The position numbers and the translations under genes are program-made. From Galeruca laticollis (lineage: Eukaryota; Arthropoda; Insecta; Coleoptera; Chrysomelidae): 64,000 nucleotides of DNA. The stretch lies in contig OY998175.1 of the NCBI GenBank assembly GCA_963921935.1, positions 259,127,209 through 259,191,208 on the forward strand, in the 5' to 3' direction. How positions within the stretch are numbered: the first letter of the stretch is position 1; the number at the start of each line of letters is the position of its first letter. This document shows positions 21,775-31,686 of the stretch, piece by piece. The notes under the pieces were generated by a model that saw nothing but the letters and a program-made list of their open reading frames with translations, made no database searches and was not told the origin of the DNA.

Positions 21775-22300
21775 GTTTTAATCTTCAAAACCGTTTATTT
21801 TTTTGTAATACTGTAGGTAAATCTTGGACATCGTATTAATAAGTTAGTTAGGTAAATTGGTACGTAGTACATTAATAAAACTGTAAATATTAGCCAAACG
21901 GCTTATTTTATCGAATTCCAACAAGAGTAACTATTCGTTAGAATAATGTGTGGGGAAGTGAATTCCGATAATTTCATACAGGGTGTGCCATCCCTGCAAA
22001 ATTTTTGGATCACTAACCATTGCGAGTAGTCCGTCCCTGGCTTCAAGGCACTACTGTAAAACTGTTTACCTTGCCAAAATAAACATACACGTATATTATA
22101 GCTTTGCCGTAAATTTAATAAAGATCAAATAACTAGTAAAAAAAAAATAAAAATAAAAACCAAATTCAAAATTAAAACTTTGGAGGCCTATAACTCGAAA
22201 ACGAGGGCCTGCATAGAAAAAGTTTATATGAAGTACTAACATTATTTTGGCTCAGATTATACGCTCCTGACTTTTTTCCCATTAGTCCCGAGACACCCTG
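21775..22300 (-). repeat. Right terminal inverted repeat
   Basis: Reverse complement of 18778-19316 with scattered substitutions; ends CACCCTG then TA. Confidence 0.85.
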
Positions 22301-22302
22301 TA

Positions 22303-22384
<82 letters not shown>

Positions 22385-22416
22385 TATATATTTATATATA
22401 TATATATATATAAATA

Positions 22417-22476
<60 letters not shown>
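22301..22476. repeat. (TA)n tract with interruptions
   Basis: About 175 bases of TA repeat broken by a few AAA/TTT interruptions (near 22381 and 22411). Confidence 0.93.
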
Positions 22477-22480
<4 letters not shown>

Positions 22481-22554
22481 AGTAACGAATAGATTAGTGG
22501 GTATTGCACGCAAATATTTGCGTGCAATACCCACTAATCTATTCGTTACTTATT
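22477..22554. repeat. Perfect 78-bp palindrome without spacer
   Basis: The 39 bases from 22477 are the exact reverse complement of 22516-22554; the centre is CAAAT/ATTTG. It sits between two TA tracts. It could be a real hairpin-forming locus, the scar of a double-strand-break repair, or an assembly artefact. Confidence 0.9.
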
Positions 22555-22577
22555 GTTTATATGTCACGCACTATTCG

Positions 22578-22584
<7 letters not shown>

Positions 22585-22617
<33 letters not shown>
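22585..22617. repeat. (TA)n microsatellite abutting LTR-2
   Basis: TA tract ending at the first base of the LTR-2 element; its partner is at 29347-29412. Confidence 0.93.
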
Positions 22618-22620
<3 letters not shown>

Positions 22621-22960
22621 ATAGGATTCAATAATTATTTATTATATATTATTTGAAAAATAATTAAACATGTATACCAACTCTTTCAAAGGGTAGGGTT
22701 CCAGTGCGCCATTCAAATTTACTCTAATTATTGGTTTGTGAAATTAAAATGAACAAAATTATGATTTCAGGAATTTTTTTTGAAACATAGAAATTTACAA
22801 ACAGAAAATGTGTACAGATATACTACAAAAAAATAAAACTACTATTACTATTGAACAATTAAAATGTTTTTTAAATAAAGGCCTTTTTTTAATTTAGAGA
22901 TCTCTAATGTAATATTTTAAAATGGTACCTTTTATTTACTAGGTTTGTATCCACTTCAAA

Positions 22961-23587
22961 CTAATCTTCAATTGGACATTTGATAAGCTGAGGACAAAGT
23001 TCTGAACAATTTATTTCGCCTTCGCCTCTTGGACAATTAATGATTCCGTCACATCTGTCTTTATACGGGTCGAAACATCTATCTATAGAAATATTACTGC
23101 AAAGGGTAGTTGATGAATTACAAATAGCACACCCCGTTAAATCAGAATGGTCTGTACAAACGAATTCTGCTGTTCTACAAATATTTGTGGAATTGTAACA
23201 ACCAGATCAATCCAAACACATAAAAACACTGGGTATATTATATTTTAAAGTTACGGAGAGTTTGTTTCTTGAAGATAGTACAACAGGTTTGGGTAGTATG
23301 TCGTTACTGCATACGTTCAATTGAATATTGTCGAAGTTTCTAATTGACAAGCACGTGGAATTTCTTGAGAAGTTCAATTTTGATATTCTTAATGTAGTTA
23401 TTGTATTTTCTGGTGAAGGTATTACCCAATTACATAAACTATCACTGTTTCTGTCAGATGATATATACTGTATGCTTCCTTGTAATTCGAACGAGGTCGT
23501 TTCTCCACAATAAACCGAAAAGTTTGCGTAAATTAGCACGTTCTTCTTGACGAGATCAATTATAATACCACTTTTCACTTTGACATT
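22961..23587 (-). pseudogene. CUB-like plus LDL-receptor class A-like reading frame inside an LTR
   Basis: The open frame 23587-23207 (no ATG; first possible start GTG at 23578) encodes a CUB-like fold: CGETTSFELQG, then LCNWVIP.PENTITTLRI, then STCLSIRNFDNIQLNVC, then KLSVTLKYN. A TGA at 23207-23209 is followed in frame by ~81 codons ending at 22961 that hold twelve cysteines and CDGIINCPRGEGEINC, the calcium-binding end of an LDL-receptor class A module. Several N-glycosylation sequons (NFS, NST, NSS, NIS) fit a secreted or membrane ectodomain. No signal peptide is visible, so an upstream exon may be missing. It looks like a captured host-type extracellular gene segment. The TGA is in both LTR copies. 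Confidence 0.65.
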
Positions 23588-23903
23588 TTAAAAACCAACT
23601 GACTTTTTTTGATTTCCATCATAATCTATCTCGTTGCGGGTTGCTATCGAAACTTCTCTATATCGTATGAATTGTATAGATATAGTGTGATTAACGACTA
23701 TTCACTGTTTATATTACCATGAATTTTTAAGCCGTATATGAAACATGAAAATGACATTTTTGTATTAGAAATTAGCATATAGAGATAAAGATTTTTATAC
23801 ATATAAATATTAACATAACTTATTTACTATTTATTAAAATTCCTGAAATCCCTTGAATAAAATAACCTAATTACTAACTATATGAAAATTTGACGCGTTT
23901 CTT

Positions 23904-24137
23904 TTAAATTATTTTGAATTTCATTCTCATTTCAACGGATGCTTTTGAAATTACATCATGTACTGCATTATTAATTTTAATCTCTATTGTATCTGAATCA
24001 GATTTCAATATTTTCGATTCTGATGGTTCAAAGAGTATATCGTCTGTTTCAATATCTTTGGTCAGATTTTCTTCAGTATTATAGTGAGGATTTTGTTCAC
24101 TGTTTTTACTATCAGCATCTATAATTAATTTAGACAT
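23904..24137 (-). CDS. Small acidic ORF (77 aa) in LTR-2 3' LTR
   Basis: Begins MSKLIIDADSKNSE with an AT-rich leader containing a TATA-like TTTATAAATTG about 20 bases upstream of the ATG. Strongly acidic (ETDDILFEPSESK..), with no cysteines, membrane segment or known motif. It lies ~320 bases upstream of the CUB-like frame on the same strand, and could be a first exon or a separate protein. Function unknown. Confidence 0.4.
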   Translation of the reverse strand: MSKLIIDADSKNSEQNPHYNTEENLTKDIETDDILFEPSESKILKSDSDTIEIKINNAVHDVISKASVEMRMKFKII

Positions 24138-24271
24138 GTTTTTTTTACAATTTATAAATATTCGTTAAAATGATGGCTAATAAAATACAAGATTGAAAAA
24201 ATCAATATGACTTATTTCAGTAATACTGTTAATCCTTATTAAATTGAATAGAACCAAATGAAAGTGCTTCA

Positions 24272-24286
24272 ACTCCCCCCATTTAT
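24272..24286 (-). other. LTR-2 polypurine tract
   Basis: On the minus strand this reads ATAAATGGGGGGAGT immediately before the 3' LTR. Confidence 0.75.
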
Positions 24287-24489
24287 ATTTTAATATATTT
24301 AAACTTATTTGATCATATTAAAATTTAAATCCTTTAATTTTTCAATAATCTCAATTCAATAAATATGTTTCTTTCTCATTTGAATGAAATATCTTAATCT
24401 GAATATTTACATAAATTTTGATTCATAATATCATCAATTTCTCCCCCCTATCCAATTTAAACTCCAAAACGTATATACATCTAACCTAT

Positions 24490-25210
24490 TTAATTTGACT
24501 GCTGATGATACCGGAATACACTCTCAATATTAAATATCCCCCTTATTAACCCAGTATCTGGATGTGCCAGCTTATAGCTATTTTGAGCATTTTCATTTAC
24601 CACTACGTATGGCCCTTCCAATGGTAATAATAACTTAGCACACATATTATCTTTCCTTTTTGCAACTTGTAATGATTTAATTAAAACTAAATCTCCTTTC
24701 TGGAAAACTATTTTTCTTTTTTCCTTCTTGTTTGCTCTTTTAATGTATCGTTCTGCTTGTTTTTGTAATTTGTTATTCACTTTGTCAAGAATTTCCAACA
24801 TATGCATGTCTCGGCTCACTATCCATTTTCTCTCTGGTAGCTGACCTGTCATTAAATAGATAGGACATTCTCCTATAATACCATGAGGTGTGTGATTAAG
24901 GAATTCATCCACTTGTTTTAAATTATTTTCCCACTGATCATATTGCTGATGACATAATATTCTTAGATATTTTAATATTTCTTTATTCTATCGTTCCGCA
25001 GGATTTGTTGATGGCTTTCGTACACTAATAAAATTTAATTTTATTTGAATCTCTCGGCATATCCTTCCAAATTTGTCACTTTCAAAGTACGTCGCATGAT
25101 CTAGTATGATAGTCTCAGGTTTCCCGAATTCTTCTATAATCTACCATATTTCCAACTCTTTTTTATTCTATTCCGCCTAAACAACTTACATGGAACTGGA
25201 TATGATTTTA
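24490..25210 (-). pseudogene. LTR-2 integrase remnant
   Basis: 24912-24490 is an open C-terminal integrase segment (HTPHGIIGECPIYLM, QKGDLVLIKSLQV, LEGPYVVV, GIFNIE) parallel to LTR-1 12080-12491. Upstream, out-of-frame pieces up to ~25130 still show the second catalytic Asp region (ILDHATYFES) and the Glu region (RKPSTNPAER) before a stop. The N-terminal zinc-binding part is not recognisable. Confidence 0.75.
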
Positions 25211-25378
25211 CTTTAACCTTTCTCAGTATTCTTCTCCTTTATTATATCCATATTTTGATTAAGCAACCCTAAGTTACTTCAAAATTCTTTTTGTATACAT
25301 CTTTAACAATTCATTTATAAATTCATAATGTTCTTCTTCACAATCTGACCAATTACCATTACTTTTCACATCTTCTAT

Positions 25379-25930
25379 TTATTCTATCTCACGCACATAA
25401 TTATTCACCATTCTAATTTCATTTTCATACAATCCTTCATATTTCATCATCAAACTCTTCACTTTCTCTTCATATTCCTTATTTCCACTCATTAACTCCA
25501 ATTCTACCATAATTCCATTCCTCTTTATATTCCATAACTTCCTATTATCCTCTTCAATTGCCAATACTTCCCTATTTACCTCCTTAAATTCAATTATTTT
25601 ACCATTTAATTCTATATATCTATTCAAAATCAATTATTTCCTTATATTTCATCAATACATCAATAACTATGTCTGTTTCTAACTTCTTCATCGACTATGC
25701 TCACATATCAACTCCTGTTTCATCCTTTAATTCAATCTTTTGTATCGTATATTTGCTTAGTTCATATAACTTCCGTCCGTTTGTTCCTATAAATGTAATT
25801 ATTTCATCCTGTACATCTATTTTGTTGCTTAATTTCATTTCTATTTTCTTTATCATTTCTTCTATCAAAGTTTCTAAAATCTCTTCTATTCTCACAATAC
25901 TTGTTGTCATAAATTTTATCTCCATTTCCA
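25379..25930 (-). pseudogene. LTR-2 protease and pre-RT linker remnant
   Basis: 25930-25700 includes FIGTNGRKLYE, matching VGANDRKLYE of the LTR-1 protease. 25633-25379 matches the LTR-1 segment between protease and RT (..LMMKYEGLYENEIRMVNNYV). Sequence then jumps to integrase, so about 1.5 kb of RT, RNase H and early integrase is gone. Confidence 0.65.
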
Positions 25931-25934
25931 TTTA

Positions 25935-26700
25935 TTCGTTTTTCATTTCTGTAACTTCTATTTTCATTTCCATAATTCATATCAACATGTCTATCATTTC
26001 TTCTATTATCAATCCATGTTTATATAATTTCCATTTAAATATATTTTTAAATATTACTTGTTAATCATAAACCTTTTATTTACACATCGTTTTATATCCC
26101 TTCCTTACCATGTACAATTCCTTTTCGTTTCTAAATTTCGTTCCTATAATCCTGTCATATAATTCAATTTTATTTTCTTTTCCTAAACTTCGTCTTATTC
26201 TCTTCTCTTATTGTTTGACTCTCTATCGGTTTCCTAAATTCGATTAAATTTTCCACTATATCCTTTTTAAAATCATTGTGCTATATTCGTTTCCTAGATT
26301 TCTTTGAATTTTCCACTATATTCCTTTTAAATTCATTGCCCCATATCTCATTATCTTCATCATATATTCCTGTTTCTGTACTTTCTTCCCAGAAATGCAT
26401 TACAGTTTGCATCTCAAATTCTTCCGTATCATTGAACTGATTTTTTATTATTTTCTTCTCCTCCCTAATCTCAATTCCTATTATTTCATTTCCAATTATA
26501 TTAATAAAAACCCTAGGATCAATTATTTTCATATTTCTATCAAATTTCACTCTTATTTCGATACTTTCTGTATAAATTAACCGTCCGGAATTTTGTTTTG
26601 TGGTTTGTTCTATTTCTTCCATAGTATCCTTCAGTTTCCTATTCATCTCCTCCAGTTCCTTATTAAACTGTTTACCCATTGTTTCATTTCGTTTAACGCA
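25935..26700 (-). pseudogene. LTR-2 gag C-terminal part, frameshifted
   Basis: 26679-26281 carries FNKELEEMNRKL and IDPRVFINIIGNE, clear parallels of the LTR-1 gag (FNRELEEMNRKL, IHPKVFIKIIKSK). Farther on, an Asn/Arg/Tyr-rich stretch (YGNENRSYRNEKR) near 25950 is the nucleic-acid-binding tail. Frameshifts and stops separate the pieces. Confidence 0.65.
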
Positions 26701-26729
26701 TGTACCTGTTTTTTCTTCTACTAAATCTT

Positions 26730-27620
26730 CTAAGTCATTGAATTTTTTCTTACTTTTTCTTGGTAGCTTTGCATTACTTCCTCTATTGTTTGTCCTTGAA
26801 ATTTAATGTATTCCAATTCTTTTGTTATATTTTCATTTTGTTTTGCAACTTCAGCCTGAATAGTTCCCGGTAAATTATCATTTATACATTTCCCTAATTC
26901 ATGAATTCCTTCCACCATATGTTTTTTTATCCCTTCTCTAATTCGGATCTCATTTTCTTGTATTTCTATACGCAAATGTTTATTTTGTTCAAACGTATCT
27001 TCCTTCACCTTATCTATCTGCTTCCTAAATTCTTCATTTTCCTCCCAAAGTTTCTTAATTTCCTTCAATCCTTCCATCTTCACCTCTTCTATTTTCGTTT
27101 CCATCCTGTTCATGTTTCCATTTAAATCATTCATGTTCCCATTCATCTTGTCCATCTTTCCATTCAAATCTCCCCTCATATTATCTATCTTCCCATTCAA
27201 ATCTCCCCTCATATTATCTATCTTCCCATTCAAATCTCCCCTCATTTTATCTATCTTCCCATTCAAATCTCCCCTCATATTATCTATCTTCCCATTCAAA
27301 TCTCCGCTCATATTATCTATCTTCCCATTCAAATCTCCCCTCATATTATCTATCTTCCCATTCAAATCTCCCCTCATATTATCTATCTTCCCATTCAAAT
27401 TAATTAAAAATTCCATTATTTGATCTCCTCTGCTCACACTATCCTGCCTGTCTTGTCTACTATCCTGCTGTTCCCTCGATTCTTCACATTCTTTATCTAT
27501 TAAGGTTTGTTCCTCTCCATCTAAATCTCCCATTCCACGTCTCCTTTCTTCTTGTTCCTCATCTGATCTGCCTTCCAAACCTATTTGTTTTCCGTCCCTA
27601 AGCATCATTCTCTTTGCCAT
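26730..27620 (-). pseudogene. LTR-2 gag N-terminal part with eight 11-residue repeats
   Basis: 296 codons beginning MAKRMMLRDGKQIG, homologous to the LTR-1 and LTR-4 gags. Residues ~75-165 are eight copies of GDLNGKIDNMR or close variants, encoded by a 33-bp minisatellite at ~27150-27410. Eleven-residue periods form hendecad coiled coils, so the gag rod was lengthened by repeat expansion. After EVMQS the frame is lost relative to LTR-1. Confidence 0.8.
27150..27410 (-). repeat. 33-bp minisatellite in gag
   Basis: Eight near-perfect copies of a 33-base unit (as + strand: TTCCCATTCAAATCTCCCCT...), preserving the reading frame. Confidence 0.92.
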
Positions 27621-27670
27621 TTTAATTATATCTAATTCTAATGTTTTTAAACGAAAAAATTCTTAATTCA

Positions 27671-27691
27671 CCACACGTTGGGCCGCCAAAT
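27671..27691 (-). promoter_or_regulatory. LTR-2 primer-binding site, lysine-tRNA-like
   Basis: Minus strand TTGGCGGCCCAACGTGTGG just inside the 5' LTR; one extra G and a T compared with the usual lysine primer site. Confidence 0.65.
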
Positions 27692-28035
27692 TTGTATAGG
27701 ATTCAATAATTATTTATTATATATTATTTGAAAAATAATTAAACACGTATACCAACTCTTTCAAAGGGTAGGGTTCTAGTGCGCCATTCAAATTTACTCT
27801 AATTATTGGTTTGTGAAATTAAAATGAACAAAATTATGATTTCAGGAATTTTTTTTAAAACATAGAAATTTACAAACAGAAAATGTGTACAGATATACTA
27901 CAAAAAAATAAAACTACTATTACTATTGAACAATTAAAATGTTTTTTAAATAAAGGCCTTTTTTTAATTTAGAGATCTCTAATGTAATATTTTAAAATGG
28001 TACCTTTTATTTACTAGGTTTGTATCCACTTCAAA

Positions 28036-28662
28036 CTAATCTTCAATTGGACATTTGATAAGCTGAGGACAAAGTTCTGAACAATTTATTTCGCCTTCGC
28101 CTTTTGGACAATTAATGATTCCGTCACATCTGTCTTTATACGAGTCGAAACATCTATCTATAGAAATATTACTGCAAAGGGTAGTTGATGAATTACAAAT
28201 AGCACACCCCGTTAAATCAGAATGGTCTGTACAAACGAATTCTGCTGTTCTACAAATATTTGTGGAATTGTAACAACCAGATCAATCCAAACACATAAAA
28301 ACACTGGGTATATTATATTTTAAAGTTACGGAGAGTTTGTTTCTTGAAGATAGTACAACAGGTTTGGGTAGTATGTCGTTACTGCACACGTTCAATTGAA
28401 TATTGTCGAAGTTTCTAATTGACAAGCACGTGGAATTTCTTGAGAAGTTCAATTTTAATATTCTTAATGTAGTTATTGTATTTTCTGGTGAAGGTATTAC
28501 CCAATTACATAAACTATCACTGTTTCTGTCAGATGATATATACTGTATGCTTCCTTGTAATTCGAACGAGGTCGTTTCTCCACAATAATCCGAAAAGTTT
28601 GCGTAAATTAGCACGTTCTTCTTGACGAGATCAATTATAATACCACTTTTCACTTTGACATT
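28036..28662 (-). pseudogene. Second copy of the CUB-like/LDLa-like frame (5' LTR)
   Basis: Same architecture as 22961-23587: CUB-like frame 28653-28282, in-frame TGA, then cysteine-rich LDLa-like frame to 28036. Differences include FSVYCGE/FSDYCGE, RISKL/RILKL and FDPY/FDSY; both copies keep every cysteine noted. The identical TGA shows that it predates the insertion or is a normal feature of the family. Confidence 0.65.
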
Positions 28663-28978
28663 TTAGAAACCAACTGACTTTTTCTGATTTCCATCATAAT
28701 CTATCTCGTTGCGGGTTGCTATCGAAACTTCTCTATATCGTATGAATTGTATAGATATAGTGTGATTAACGACTATTCACTGTTTATATTACCATGAATT
28801 TTTAAGCCGTATATGAAACATGAAAATGACATTTTTGTATTAGAAATTAGCATATAGAGATAAAGATTTTTATACATATAAATATTAACATAACTTATTT
28901 ACTATTTATTAAAATTCCTGAAATCCCTTGCATAAAATAACCTAATTACTAACTATATGAAAATTTGACGCGTTTCTT

Positions 28979-29212
28979 TTAAATTATTTTGAATTTCATT
29001 CTAATTTCAACGGATGCTTTTGAAATTACATCATGTACTGCATTATTAATTTTAATCTCTATTGTATCTGAATCAAATTTCAATATTTTCGATTCTGATG
29101 GTTCAAAGAGTATATCGTCTGTTTCAATATCTTTGGTCAGATTTTCTTCAGTATTATAGTGAGTATTTTGTTCACTGTTTTTACTATCAGCATCTATAAT
29201 TAATTTAGACAT
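28979..29212 (-). CDS. Small acidic ORF (77 aa) in LTR-2 5' LTR
   Basis: Copy of the frame at 23904-24137 with four or so amino-acid differences (P/T, S/F, M/I). Sits close behind the start of the 5' LTR, where a promoter would act on it. Function unknown. Confidence 0.4.
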   Translation of the reverse strand: MSKLIIDADSKNSEQNTHYNTEENLTKDIETDDILFEPSESKILKFDSDTIEIKINNAVHDVISKASVEIRMKFKII

Positions 29213-29344
29213 GTTTTTTTTACAATTTATAAATATTCGTTGAAATTATGGCTAATAAAGTACAAGATTGAAAAAATCAATATGACTTATTTCAGTAATA
29301 CTGTTAATCCTTATTAAATTGAATAGAACCAAATGAAAGTGCTT

Positions 29345-29346
<2 letters not shown>

Positions 29347-29412
<66 letters not shown>
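29347..29412. repeat. (TA)n microsatellite between LTR-2 and LTR-3
   Basis: One TA tract separates two unrelated LTR elements that end and begin within it. Confidence 0.93.
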
Positions 29413-29416
<4 letters not shown>

Positions 29417-29649
29417 CTTTTTACAAACGGAAAAAGGTTTTTTAAAAATTATTTATTCAACAAAAGTTACAAGTTTCAAGATTCGAAGTAAATTCTAGAC
29501 TGACTATATAAACTAAACAATTCAAAAAGGTGAAAAATACAATGTAAGCTAAAATGAGGTTCAACAATTTATAAAACAACAGGTTATTACACAATATGCT
29601 GATTAAGCAATTTATTTAATATGTACTAAGTAATTTAAGGTATATTACA
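29413..29649 (-). repeat. LTR-3 3' LTR (~237 bp)
   Basis: Matches 34399-34632. On the element strand it starts TGTAATATACC, right after a polypurine tract (CTAATGGGGGAGG, 29650-29662). Confidence 0.85.
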
Positions 29650-29669
29650 CCTCCCCCATTAGATCGACG

Positions 29670-30720
29670 CACCCCCTGGAAGATGAATTCTATTTTCTTG
29701 TAATGCCATTGGAGTTTCTTCTGATTTTCTTCTTTTCTGAATTTTCTTCAAGAGTAGCCAAATACTCCGCTAGAATATAGAAATTTAGTCCATATGCTAG
29801 GAATATGGAGATTTAATTGTTCTTCCTGAAGTGGTGTCAATCCTTGCTAAGATATTTCTTTTAATTTTAATTTTTTCAAATTTATTTCCAAAGGCTGGAT
29901 TTTAATCTTATTAAAATGTGTCTGAAGTTCATTCAGTACCAGTGGTTGATCAAAAGTTCTATTTTGAAATATTAATTATTGATTTTTAAAAGTTATGAAA
30001 TATCTAATTAAAGTATTAACTATCTCTATACCTGGGACTGAGTTCAATTTATACAACTGCCCGTATTTTGAAAATGAGTCTATTATAGTTAGAAATTTCG
30101 TATTTTCGAAAGTAATAGTGTCTAAATGAATTATTTGAAATGGTTTAATAGCTGTTGGGGTAATATTAAAATATGGTTTCACGGGTTTGCGATCATATTT
30201 TGTTATTTGACATGTTTCGCATTCGTTAATGTACGTTAGAATAGAAGATCATTGATTAGGCCAATAGTATCTAGATTTTATATTATTTTTGGTTTCATCT
30301 AATCCTCTATGATTCCGTTTACTTTCATGATAGTTTTGTATCACTTCTTTGATTTCATTTAGAGGGATGTCAATTAATTTTTTATTACATTTGTTAAAAG
30401 AAATGTGTTAATTTTTGAAATATGTTTGTATAACAGTGCTGAATTTTTCGTATAAGGGATCTTCAAAATAAATATGATACTTTGCTTTTGGTGCTACATA
30501 TTCTTTCACAAAATTTATTAAGTCTTGTTCAAAGTTATTTTTAGAAAATTGTACCAGAAATCTTTGCTTAGTTTCATATAATTTCATTATAGTTGGTATA
30601 GCTGGTTCAAAATTTACTTCAGAGATTTTAATTTGATTTTTTCCAACATTTACTGCAGATTCCGAAATAGGTATTCCTGCAATAGGATTTTCTATGTTAG
30701 TGTGAATAGTATTATTATCG
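29670..30720 (-). pseudogene. LTR-3 integrase remnant
   Basis: Minus-strand frames show an HHCC-type zinc region (YHESKRNHRG, then CETCQITKYDRKP at ~30195) interrupted by a stop near 30258, followed by the first catalytic region IHLDTITFENTKFL with TIIDSFSKYG (~30120-30060). After IRYFITFKNQ the core ends, so the second Asp and the Glu are absent and only a short C-terminal piece (~29670-29900) follows before the polypurine tract. Another stop/frameshift cluster lies at 30400-30720. Confidence 0.75.
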
Positions 30721-30728
30721 TCATCGAT

Positions 30729-31686
30729 TTAGTAATTAAAATCTTCAGCTTCTACAATAAGTGATTCGGTATCTACATTTTTATTTTTTGTATTATTTGA
30801 AAGTGGGTCATTATATCTTTCCATATAAACTAATAATTTTTTGGGTGGATTATCCGAAGAATTTACTTCATTCATATTTAGCTGCATTCGTGATAAACAG
30901 TCACTATTAGTGTTCAATGCACCTTCCTTGTACACTATATCATAGTCGTATTCTTCGAGTTTCAACCGCCATCTAACTAATTTAGAATTGGGTTCTTTCA
31001 AAGAAAATAACCATTGAAGTTGTTTATGATCAGTTACTATTGTGAATTTTCTTCCGAAAAGATATGGGCGGAAATATTTTACAGCCCAAACAATTGCAAG
31101 GAGTTCCTTTTCAATTGTTGAATAATTTACTTCAGAATCATTAAGTGTTCTGCTAGCATATGCCACAGGTAAATCGTTTCCGATTTTTCCTTGGCTAAGA
31201 GCAGCGCCAAGAGAAAAATTGCTTGCGTCTGTTGTGAGATTAAATGGACGAGAAAAGTCCGGGTATTGTAAAATAGGATCATTTAATAACATATTTTTAC
31301 AAGTATCAAAACAAATAATATAATCAGGATCTTTTATGTTAATTACTTCATTTTTCTTAAGACGATTAGTTAAAGGTTTAGTCAGTTCTGAGAAATCTTT
31401 AATGAATTTTCTATAATATCCAAGAAGTCCGAGAAAAGCTTTAATTTCTTCACTAATTTTTGGTATGGGAAATTTTTGAATAGCACTTATTCTATGAGGA
31501 TTTAGTTTTACACCTTCAGGGATAACAATATGTCCTAAATAAGCTACTTCTTTTTTCAAAAATTCGGATTTGTCAATTTGTATTTTGAAATTTGATTCGC
31601 GTAACCTCTTAAATACTTCTTTTAAATTATTAATGTGTTCTTGCAAGCTTGTACTAAATATAATTATATCGTCAAGATAAACATTT
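30729..31686 (-). pseudogene. LTR-3 RT thumb, connection and RNase H
   Basis: Continues from the RT with YLDDIIIFS and LKKEVAYLGH, then GLLGYYRKFIKDFS. The RNase H follows: LTTDASNFSLGAAL (Asp), STIEKELLAIVW (Glu), FTIVTDHKQLQW (Asp) and NTNSDCLSRM (Asp). All four catalytic acids are present. Its frame is shifted by one base from the upstream RT frame. Confidence 0.88.

Larger units (their letters stand above)
18778..22300 (+). mobile_element. Tc1/mariner-type transposon, long TIRs, broken transposase
   Basis: A 3.5-kb DNA transposon with ends CAGGGTGTCC and GGACACCCTG flanked by TA on both sides, as expected for the superfamily, and lying within TA arrays. It holds ~530-bp terminal inverted repeats, a transposase gene with an intron, and a ~173-bp tandem array. 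The transposase is interrupted, so this copy needs help from another to move. Confidence 0.9.
22618..24271 (-). repeat. LTR-2 3' LTR (1,654 bp)
   Basis: Matches 27693-29346 base for base in length. On the element's sense strand it begins TGAAGCACTTTC and ends with CCTATACA. Confidence 0.92.
22618..29346 (-). mobile_element. LTR-2: Ty3/gypsy relative of LTR-1 with genes inside its LTRs
   Basis: A 6.7-kb element on the minus strand: 5' LTR 27693-29346, primer site, decayed gag and pol remnants, polypurine tract, 3' LTR 22618-24271. Both LTRs are 1,654 bp, begin TG (as read on +), end CA, and differ at about 17 positions (roughly 1%). TA tracts flank both ends. The internal part has lost the reverse transcriptase and RNase H and is full of stops, so the copy was probably mobilised in trans. 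The LTRs contain two small reading frames, one of them CUB/LDLa-like. Confidence 0.9.
27693..29346 (-). repeat. LTR-2 5' LTR (1,654 bp)
   Basis: Second LTR copy, about 99% identical to 22618-24271, abutting a TA tract on its right. Confidence 0.92.

Noticed and set aside
22172..22534. Open frame of alternating Ile/Tyr
   Set aside because: It is a translation of the TA microsatellite joined to TIR sequence; the same applies to frames at 18484-18675, 44484-44771, 45453-45821 and 58033-58281.
23200..23215. Selenocysteine reading of the TGA between the CUB-like and LDLa-like parts
   Set aside because: No SECIS-like element could be identified by eye; mutation, splicing or read-through are simpler.
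23328..23513. Short + strand frame opposite the CUB-like sequence
   Set aside because: The minus frame has the structured cysteine pattern; the + frame has none.
27150..27410. Possible CRISPR-like array
   Set aside because: The 33-bp units are contiguous without spacers and encode gag repeats.
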